A DNA stretch of 34,799 nt from JAHEJX01 sp041605955 (GTDB lineage Bacteria > Actinomycetota > Acidimicrobiia > Spongiisociales > UBA5794): the NCBI GenBank assembly GCA_041605955.1, contig JBFIXI010000045.1, forward strand, positions 1 through 34,799, written 5' to 3'. Below the pieces are notes generated by a model that was given only the letters and a program-made list of their open reading frames with translations, did no database searches and was not told the origin of the DNA. Position 1 is the first letter of the stretch. Each line of letters starts with the position of its first letter. A program made the position numbers and the translations under genes. Of this stretch, positions 29,350-34,799 are shown piece by piece.

Positions 29350-31608
29350 GCCCTCTTCATTCATCAATAGCCACACTCGCTCGGCGGTGAGTGGAAGTTC
29401 CGTCGGCCAGCGCCCGATCGCCCTTCCGACGGCCGCGGCCACCGCGCCCCCCATTGGATTGAGAGTGCCTTCGCCGGCACCCTTGGCGCCGTAGGGCCCC
29501 ACGCCGTCCCCACGTTCCACGACGATGGTGTCGATGCGGGCCGGCATGTCCGTGGCGTGTGGAACCCGGTATTCCACGAGGTTCGGGTTCTCCAGCTGGC
29601 CACCGTCGTAGATCAACTCTTCGTAGAGCGCAGCGCCGAGCCCTTGCGTCGATGCGCCGAGATCCTGGCCTTCGACGAGCGTGGGATTGATGGCAAAGCC
29701 GACGTCACCGACGGTGACAAGGTGATCGACGCTGACCCTGCCGGTGTCGCAATCCACCGAGACCGTCACGCCGACGGTGCCGACCTCCCAGAAGGGTGGC
29801 AGCATCTCGAGCTCGCCCGTAGCTCGAACCAGACCCACACCCGTCACCTCCCCGGAGCGGGCACCGAACCAGGAGCGCACCACTTCGGCATAGGGCCACT
29901 CGCCGGTGCCTGGAGCGACGACAGTGCCCTCTGCGGTCTTAATCTCGGTCGGGGACACTCCGAATGTCTCGGCCGCCATAGATTCGAGCTTGCCGAGAGC
30001 GTCTTGGCAGGCGCGCTGCACTGCAAGTCCCACCAACACCGTGGTACGGCTGGCGCCGGTCGTTCGCTCATATGGCGTGCTGCCGGTGTCGGACTGGACG
30101 ATCTGAACCTTGGCGAGGTCAACGCCGAGCTCGTGGGCTGCAATCTGGGCAAGCACGGTCTTGCTGCCCTGGCCCATCTCCGTGGCCCCCGTCATTACGA
30201 GTACTGAGCCGTCGACGAGGACCCGGACTTGCGCGGTAGAAACCGGGTACGCCCCTGCGTCTGACGCCGAAACGCCGAAGCCGCTGCCCGTCATGTGTTG
30301 AGATTCGCTGCCCCAGTCGAGTGTGGAGGTGACGATGTCCAGGTCAGCTCCGAGATCGGCGTCAAGTCCTCGTTTGCCGGGCACGATCGTGCCGCCAGGG
30401 GGCAGGATGTTGAGCTTGCGAAGTTCGAGGGGGTCGATGCCCAGTCGTTCGGCGGCTTGGTCCATGTTCAGCTCGCCCGCGAGATTGCCCTGCGGTGCGC
30501 CGAATCCACGATACGAGGACGAGGCAACGGTGTTCGTGAATACAGCGCGACCGTGAACCTTGAGATTCGGAGTTTCGTATGGGCCGAAACAACGGTTGAC
30601 GCACTTGGCCAGGACCAGGGTCCCATTGTCCGTGTAGGCGCCGGTGTCCATCAGTATCTCGAACTCGCGGGCCAGTAGCTTGCCGGCGCTGTCGAAGCCG
30701 CTGCGGACGGTGATATGGGCAGAATCGGCGCGGGTGGTGTAAATGGCTTCTTCGGCGCTGAGCGCGACCTTGACTGGGCGGCCGGAGTACCAGGAGCCCA
30801 CGGAGGCGAGTGGTTCTATCTTCGTATAGGACTTCGAGCCGTACCCGCCACCCAGGACTGGTGAGCGGACCCTCACCTTGGCCAGCGGCAACGAGAACAT
30901 GCGGGCCAGGTCGTCACGCACCATGAATGGGTGCTGCGCCGTCGTCACGACGTCGATGCCCTCATCGTTGACGATCGAAAGCGCGTTGTACGGCTCCATG
31001 GCATAGGCGTACAGCTTTGGATACTTGACTGAGGTCGTCACCACCACGTCCGCCTCCTCGAAGGCTGCTGCGATGTCGCCCCACTCGATGGAAGCCTCAT
31101 GGGCTACGTTGTCATTGCGCGGCTCTGTGATCGCTTCTTCGAACGCGGCGTCTCCGGCCGGATACGTCTCCGGGTGGATGAGCACTGCATCGTCCTCCAG
31201 AGCAGTCGCGATGTCGCCGAGTACTGGCAGGTCGCTGTAGTCGACGATGACGGCATCGGCGCCGTCGTGCGCGGCGTGCAACGTCTCGCCGAGGACGAGC
31301 GCGACGGGCTCTCCCATGTAGTTGACCTTGTCGATCGCCAGGACCGGGTGGTCGGCAATGAGGTGGCCGAAGCGAGGGAAAAGGGAACCGAGGTCCGCGC
31401 CGGCCACCACTCCAACGACTCCGGGGATCGCAAGAGCGGCTGCCTTATCGATCGACTCGATGATGGCGTGGGCCCTGGTGGAGCGGACCACAGCACCGTG
31501 GAGCATGTCGGCAAGCACGTGGTCGACGGCGTATCGGGCTTCGCCTGTCACTTTGGCGCGCGAGTCTGCCCGGGGGAGCGACTGTCCGACCGTGGGACTG
31601 CCGTTCAT
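29326..31608 (-). CDS. Molybdenum hydroxylase large (Mo-cofactor) subunit, xanthine-dehydrogenase/CoxL family
   Basis: 760 residues from ATG 31608, which overlaps the stop of the 2Fe-2S subunit (ATGA); a longer frame is rejected. Cofactor and active-site motifs: AQHPFMVRDDLA (224-235), LGGGYGSKS (252-260), SSYRGFGAPQG (364-374), TGATEMGQGSKT (473-484) and catalytic Glu713 in GAKGAGEGTLNP. The active loop is YRGFG, as in xanthine dehydrogenase and other hydroxylases, not the AYRCSFR loop of true (form I) CO dehydrogenase, so CO oxidation is unlikely. It would hydroxylate a carbon next to nitrogen in an aromatic heterocycle, or an aldehyde. No cofactor-insertion genes (xdhC, coxDEF) lie in the window. 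Confidence 0.93.
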   Translation of the reverse strand: MNGSPTVGQSLPRADSRAKVTGEARYAVDHVLADMLHGAVVRSTRAHAIIESIDKAAALAIPGVVGVVAGADLGSLFPRFGHLIADHPVLAIDKVNYMGEPVALVLGETLHAAHDGADAVIVDYSDLPVLGDIATALEDDAVLIHPETYPAGDAAFEEAITEPRNDNVAHEASIEWGDIAAAFEEADVVVTTSVKYPKLYAYAMEPYNALSIVNDEGIDVVTTAQHPFMVRDDLARMFSLPLAKVRVRSPVLGGGYGSKSYTKIEPLASVGSWYSGRPVKVALSAEEAIYTTRADSAHITVRSGFDSAGKLLAREFEILMDTGAYTDNGTLVLAKCVNRCFGPYETPNLKVHGRAVFTNTVASSSYRGFGAPQGNLAGELNMDQAAERLGIDPLELRKLNILPPGGTIVPGKRGLDADLGADLDIVTSTLDWGSESQHMTGSGFGVSASDAGAYPVSTAQVRVLVDGSVLVMTGATEMGQGSKTVLAQIAAHELGVDLAKVQIVQSDTGSTPYERTTGASRTTVLVGLAVQRACQDALGKLESMAAETFGVSPTEIKTAEGTVVAPGTGEWPYAEVVRSWFGARSGEVTGVGLVRATGELEMLPPFWEVGTVGVTVSVDCDTGRVSVDHLVTVGDVGFAINPTLVEGQDLGASTQGLGAALYEELIYDGGQLENPNLVEYRVPHATDMPARIDTIVVERGDGVGPYGAKGAGEGTLNPMGGAVAAAVGRAIGRWPTELPLTAERVWLLMNEEGRGLNGED

Positions 31609-32093
31609 GCGGACTCGCGCATCCGGGTTGCGGCGAGCTCGACGGCTTCGATGATCGGCCGGTACCCGGTACAGCGGCAGATGTTGCCGTCGAGGTACTC
31701 GGCGATCTCGTGTCTGGTTGGGTCGGGATTGGCGGCAAGCAGCGCGGTCGCCATTATCAAGAAACCCGGAGTGCAGAAGCCGCATTGGGCCGCAGACTTC
31801 TCGATGAAGGCCTGCTGCAAGTGACTGAGGCGCCCTTCTTCTGCCAGACCCTCAACCGTGGTCACGGTGGTGCCGTCGAGGTCAGCCGCCAGGGCCGCAC
31901 ACGCACTGACCGGCCGGCCATCCACAAGCACGGAGCACACTCCGCACACTTCCATCTCGCAGCTCGTCTTTGTGCCGGTCAGCCCGAGGTCGTCACGCAG
32001 ATACTCCGCGACGGTCGCCCGCGCCGGAACGTATCCGCTCTGCTCGGTGCCGTTCACGAAGGTGGTGATCTCGATCGCAGATTCAGCCGTCAT
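31605..32093 (-). CDS. Molybdenum hydroxylase small subunit (two 2Fe-2S clusters)
   Basis: 162 residues. Plant-type cluster: Cys45, Cys50, Cys53 (CEMEVCGVC) and Cys65 (VSAC). Second cluster: Cys104, Cys107 (CGFC), Cys139 and Cys141 (CRCTGY). All eight ligands are present. It carries electrons from the Mo subunit to the FAD subunit. Both ends overlap neighbouring genes by four bases, so the three subunits are translationally coupled. Cytoplasmic; no twin-arginine signal. Confidence 0.96.
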   Translation of the reverse strand: MTAESAIEITTFVNGTEQSGYVPARATVAEYLRDDLGLTGTKTSCEMEVCGVCSVLVDGRPVSACAALAADLDGTTVTTVEGLAEEGRLSHLQQAFIEKSAAQCGFCTPGFLIMATALLAANPDPTRHEIAEYLDGNICRCTGYRPIIEAVELAATRMRESA

Positions 32094-32902
32094 GGTCGCT
32101 CCGCATCGAGCGCAGCCACGGCGCGGTCGATGTAGACACCTGTGACGTGCCGCTTGTATCGCGCCGAGCCCGCTATGTCGGGGATGGGTTCGATGGTGGC
32201 GGCGATCGCCGCACCGTCGATCTGGTCGCCCGGGGCAAAGTCGAGCAGGGTCGGAGTCTCGGCCACGGCGCCGATGACGACGCGGCGCCGCTCGGTACCG
32301 TCGCGCTCCATATCAAGGGCCGCGACCCCCACGGTGGGTCGCTCCATCGTCTGATACTTGAGGTACACGGCACGGGCGATCCCCGCTGTCGGGATGCGTA
32401 TCTCGGTGAGGAGCTCCTCGGGCTCGCGGGCGCAGTAGTAGGGGCCGATGATGAATTCGTCGATCGTCATCTGGCGCGAGCCGCTCGCGGACCGGAGATG
32501 AACCCGGGCGTCGAGAGCGAGCAGGATCGGGATGACATCCGACTTGGGCTCGGCGAACACGAGGTTGCCGGCCAACGTTCCCGAGGCGCGAACCCTCGGG
32601 TTGCCAACCTCGAGCAGCACCTTGGGAAGAATGGGAAGGTGCTCGGCGACGAGAGCGCTTTCGCTGGCCGCGAGATGGGTGACGCCGCCGCCAATCACCA
32701 GATCACTGCCGTCGAGGCGAATCGACTTCAGTTCGTCGAGCTGCTTGAGATTGACGAGTGTGTCCGGGCGCAGAACCCGCATCCGCATGGCGAGGAGAAG
32801 CTCGGTTCCGCCGCCCAACGGCATGTCATCGAACGAGATCAAGCCGAGCGCTTCGTCGACTGACTGCGGGCGGTGCAAAGCGAACGGGGGGAGGACGCTC
32901 AC
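32090..32902 (-). CDS. Molybdenum hydroxylase FAD-binding subunit (CoxM family)
   Basis: 270 residues, the normal size. The FAD motifs are the PLGGGTELLLAMRMR loop (28-42) and NPRVRASGTLAGNLVFAEPKSDVIP (about 101-125), followed by the CO-dehydrogenase flavoprotein C-terminal domain. It passes electrons from the 2Fe-2S subunit to NAD or a quinone. Start overlaps the stop of the SRPBCC gene, end overlaps the small-subunit gene. Gene order FAD, FeS, Mo is one of the standard orders for this enzyme class. Confidence 0.95.
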   Translation of the reverse strand: MSVLPPFALHRPQSVDEALGLISFDDMPLGGGTELLLAMRMRVLRPDTLVNLKQLDELKSIRLDGSDLVIGGGVTHLAASESALVAEHLPILPKVLLEVGNPRVRASGTLAGNLVFAEPKSDVIPILLALDARVHLRSASGSRQMTIDEFIIGPYYCAREPEELLTEIRIPTAGIARAVYLKYQTMERPTVGVAALDMERDGTERRRVVIGAVAETPTLLDFAPGDQIDGAAIAATIEPIPDIAGSARYKRHVTGVYIDRAVAALDAERP

Positions 32903-33351
32903 GCCAGGTCTCGTTTGGCGGCATCGGTGAACTCCTGAAGCATCTTGTTTGCTTTGGATCTGATCGTGGAAGCTCCCATCGTCGCCACCCGGCCCGTCAC
33001 TTCGTATCGGCCCGCAATAGTGACTGTCGTCCCTTCGCCATCGGGAACGAGGCCAAGTGTTGCGTCGACCGTAATGCGCGAACCGACCTGGCGATCTTCG
33101 CCATCCGCACGCACCGTTATCGACTCGGCTTCGCTGAGATCGGTCACCTTGATATCGAGATCGGCGCGCAGCTTGAAGGGCCCCATCCGGTCTTCGAGCA
33201 CGGCGCTGTAGTGGGACAGGTTGGCGTGCTCCGTTACCGCTCCGACCGCGGTCACCCAGGACGCGACGCGGTCAACGTCCACCAGCACGGCCCAGCACTC
33301 ACTGCGCCCTCGTCCGACCGAGAACCTCTCGTCGAATTCTTCAGCTGCCAT
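32899..33351 (-). CDS. SRPBCC/CoxG-family protein
   Basis: About 150 residues from ATG 33351, placed there because a longer frame to 33387 would span the operator. The helix-grip fold is suggested by EEFDERFSVGRGRSECWAVLVDVDRVASWV, the strand VLEDRMGPFKLRADLDIKVTDL and the long C-terminal helix with SKANKMLQEFTDAAKRDL. CoxG-like proteins accompany Mo hydroxylases and are thought to help membrane attachment or substrate binding. First gene of the four-gene Mo-hydroxylase operon. Confidence 0.88.
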   Translation of the reverse strand: MAAEEFDERFSVGRGRSECWAVLVDVDRVASWVTAVGAVTEHANLSHYSAVLEDRMGPFKLRADLDIKVTDLSEAESITVRADGEDRQVGSRITVDATLGLVPDGEGTTVTIAGRYEVTGRVATMGASTIRSKANKMLQEFTDAAKRDLA

Positions 33352-33364
33352 GGGTTTCTCGATC

Positions 33365-33381
33365 TTGCATACTGTATTCCG
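33365..33381. promoter_or_regulatory. 17-bp GntR-type operator of the Mo-hydroxylase operon (site B)
   Basis: TTGCATACTGTATTCCG begins 14 bp upstream of the SRPBCC start codon, the same distance as site C from the cupin start. The left half is perfect and the right half degenerate. Confidence 0.7.
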
Positions 33382-33459
33382 CATCATAAAGAGCTCCGCG
33401 CCCTCATTCGCAGCCGTTTGGCCAAGTGCCGCTGAAGCTCAATGCGGACAACAGCTTGC

Positions 33460-33476
33460 TTGTATGCTGTATGCAA
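33460..33476. promoter_or_regulatory. 17-bp GntR-type operator in front of gntR (site A)
   Basis: TTGTATGCTGTATGCAA is the most symmetric copy of the motif, 21 bp upstream of the regulator's ATG. It fits autoregulation. With site B, 79 bp away, it controls the divergent gap 33352-33497. Confidence 0.7.
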
Positions 33477-33497
33477 CTTCAACCAGGTAAAGGCAAG

Positions 33498-34175
33498 ATG
33501 GCAAAAGGCGACGGCAATCGGGACAAGGCCAGGACTGAGCTCGAGATGTCGGCCCCGATAACCGCCGAGGAAGCGGTCACGGCCTCCCTGCGCAGGGCGA
33601 TCCGCGAGGGCGTATTGGTGCCGGGACAGCGGTTGACCCAGTCGGATATCGCCGCGCAGCTCGGGGTCAGCCGCATACCGCTGCGCGATGCGCTGCGTCG
33701 ACTGGAAGTCGAATCGCTGGTGCAAATCGACGGCCACAAAGGCGCCCGCGTGACCGTCTTGACCCCGAAGGACGTCGCCGACATCTACGAGATGCGGATC
33801 TTGCTCGAAGCGATCTGCATGGAGCACGCCGTGAACAACCTCACCACTGAGGCTGCCGAACGTGCGGCCGCTGCCGCCATGGGCAGTGAGGACGACGCAC
33901 TGAGCGCCGCCGAGGCATTCAATCGCAGGCGCGCGTTCTACGGTGATCTCTACCAGCATGCCGATCGCCCCCGCATGCGGCGCACGATCATGCAACTGCG
34001 CGATAACGTCGATCGTTACCACCTCCTCAGCGATAGGGATCATGCCCACCACGCCCACAAGGAGCTTGCCGACGCCATCTTGGCAAGGGATGGAGCCCGT
34101 GCCGCCAAGGTGCTTGTCGAACACATCTCAGAGTCGCGCGACGATCTGATCGCCGAACTCAACGGCCGCGGATAA
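33498..34175 (+). CDS. GntR-family (FCD) transcriptional regulator
   Basis: 225 residues from ATG 33498, which has an AAAGG box five bases upstream; the frame extends to 33426 but that would run through the operator. Winged helix: LRRAIREGVLVPGQRLTQSDIAAQLGVSRIPLRDALRRLEVESLVQIDGHKGARVTVL. Then the FCD effector domain, with EMRILLEAICMEHAV and later HAHHAHKELADAI, whose histidines could hold a metal ion. It resembles the regulator at 26441-27160 in layout and sequence. Probably the reader of the 17-bp motif found at five places in the window, and thus controller of the Mo hydroxylase, cupin-ferredoxin, last hydrolase and perhaps the importer. Confidence 0.93.
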   Translation: MAKGDGNRDKARTELEMSAPITAEEAVTASLRRAIREGVLVPGQRLTQSDIAAQLGVSRIPLRDALRRLEVESLVQIDGHKGARVTVLTPKDVADIYEMRILLEAICMEHAVNNLTTEAAERAAAAAMGSEDDALSAAEAFNRRRAFYGDLYQHADRPRMRRTIMQLRDNVDRYHLLSDRDHAHHAHKELADAILARDGARAAKVLVEHISESRDDLIAELNGRG

Positions 34176-34218
34176 TTCTGCCGGGCCAAGCACCACTTGA
34201 CGGCCAAATCTTCTGGTT

Positions 34219-34248
34219 TTGTATACCGTATGCCAGTAGCGGTACGAT
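34219..34248 (+). promoter_or_regulatory. Promoter with GntR-type operator (site D)
   Basis: The operator TTGTATACCGTATGCCA (34219-34235) contains a -35 box TTGTAT (34219-34224). After an 18-bp spacer comes TACGAT (34243-34248) as -10. A bound regulator would cover the -35 region. It serves the hydrolase starting at 34279. Confidence 0.65.
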
Positions 34249-34278
34249 CGCGGGCACAGGCCCAAAAGGAGCGATGGC

Positions 34279-34799
34279 GTGAGAGAAACGCGGGTCACTT
34301 TCTACAGCGAAGGTGAGCAGATTGTCGGGCTTCTGCGGCAGCCGGACAGCGGCTCGGGGCCACATCGGGGGATCGTTCAGGGCCCGGGCTGGATGGGGCT
34401 GAAGGACGCCAAGCTCTATCTGCCTTACCACGAGGCGCTGACGGCCGCCGGGTTCTCCGTTCTCATTTTCGACTACCGAGGCTTTGGCGACAGCGCCGGA
34501 CGGACCGATCTCGTGATTCCCGGAATGCAGCTCGAAGACCTGATCAACGCGGTCACATACCTCGGCGCGCGTGATGACATTGATGCGGACAACATTGGCA
34601 CCTTCGGCTCGGGCGGTACTGGTGGCGGCAACGCAATAGCCCTTGCCGCCGCCGATTCTCGAATCGGTTGTGCCGTTTCGCAAGTGCCGGTGGCCGACGG
34701 CGCGGACTGGCTACACCGCATGCGCAGCGAGCACGAGTGGTTGTCATTCCTGGAACGGCTCGAAGCGGATCGGGTGACCAGAGTCACCACCGGCAAGGG
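34279..34799 (+). CDS. Alpha/beta hydrolase, 5' part (cut by window edge)
   Basis: GTG start with AAGGAG eight bases upstream; an ATG at 34274 meets a stop at once. 173 codons are seen and the frame is still open at the edge. The fold is clear: GIVQGPGWMGLKDAKLYLPYHEALTAAGFSVLIFDYRGFGDSAGR, as in dipeptidyl-peptidase/dienelactone-type hydrolases. The nucleophile region reads IGTFGSGGTGGGNAIA instead of a plain GxSxG, so whether Ser or Thr is the nucleophile is unclear. The catalytic acid and His lie outside the window. Controlled by its own operator promoter, it probably belongs to the Mo-hydroxylase regulon. Confidence 0.82.
   Translation, partial: MRETRVTFYSEGEQIVGLLRQPDSGSGPHRGIVQGPGWMGLKDAKLYLPYHEALTAAGFSVLIFDYRGFGDSAGRTDLVIPGMQLEDLINAVTYLGARDDIDADNIGTFGSGGTGGGNAIALAAADSRIGCAVSQVPVADGADWLHRMRSEHEWLSFLERLEADRVTRVTTGK

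Noticed and set aside
29326..31608. CO dehydrogenase identity for the Mo hydroxylase
   Set aside because: The active loop is YRGFG rather than the form I AYRCSFR signature, so CO oxidation is not supported.
1..34799. Mobile element, prophage, defence system or CRISPR array
   Set aside because: No transposase, integrase, phage, nuclease or toxin-antitoxin protein was recognised and there are no regularly spaced repeats.

Overview
The window looks like chromosomal DNA from a high-GC actinobacterium, probably of the class Acidimicrobiia or a relative. The lineage call is inference. It rests on a DUF3263 protein, an LppM-like lipoprotein, luciferase-like (probably F420- or FMN-dependent) oxidoreductases, many GTG starts, tight ATGA gene overlaps and a leaderless-type promoter. 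I see no transposase, integrase, phage gene, CRISPR array or rRNA.

Left part (1-6460), housekeeping and surface genes: the 5' end of a secreted FG-GAP repeat protein (minus strand, cut by the window edge), tRNA-Thr(TGT), a plus-strand cluster (DUF3263 protein, AI-2E/PerM-family permease, a CvpA protein fused to a CAP domain), an LppM-like lipoprotein (minus), an unrecognised protein with a receiver-like C-terminus (plus), an EamA permease (minus) and tRNA-Arg(CCT). Just beyond is a short intergenic stretch rich in palindromes that holds a decayed tRNA-Lys-like sequence.

Right part (6680-34799), one large catabolic island. A minus-strand trio (hydantoinase/dihydroorotase-type amidohydrolase, luciferase-like monooxygenase, large alpha/beta hydrolase) diverges from a plus-strand ABC importer operon (lipoprotein receptor, ATPase, double permease, YtcJ-type amidohydrolase). 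Facing it is a very compact 11-gene minus-strand run from 28388 to 16403: MFS, GntR regulator, SDR, cytochrome P450, aldehyde dehydrogenase, MFS, a second copy of the large hydrolase, MFS, N-carbamoylsarcosine-amidase-like cysteine hydrolase, ornithine-cyclodeaminase-family protein, luciferase-like oxidoreductase. Upstream of it are a P450-type ferredoxin and a cupin. Then comes a molybdenum hydroxylase operon (SRPBCC/CoxG, FAD, 2Fe-2S and Mo subunits). It diverges from a second GntR regulator, which is followed by another alpha/beta hydrolase cut by the right edge.

The main result is regulatory. A 17-bp motif close to TTGYATRCYGTATGCMA occurs before the right-hand gntR, the Mo-hydroxylase operon, the cupin-ferredoxin pair and the last hydrolase, with a weaker copy between the hydantoinase trio and the ABC operon. 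This suggests one regulon. The 11-gene run has a different operator, a perfect 14-bp palindrome next to a TATAGT -10 box, with a second 12/14 copy 74 bp away, probably read by its own GntR protein. Together the enzymes (Mo hydroxylase, P450 with ferredoxin, cupin, flavin monooxygenases, aldehyde oxidation, cyclic-amide and carbamoyl hydrolases) suggest breakdown of an imported nitrogen-containing, probably heterocyclic, compound. The substrate cannot be named from sequence, and I do not recognise this gene combination as a described pathway.
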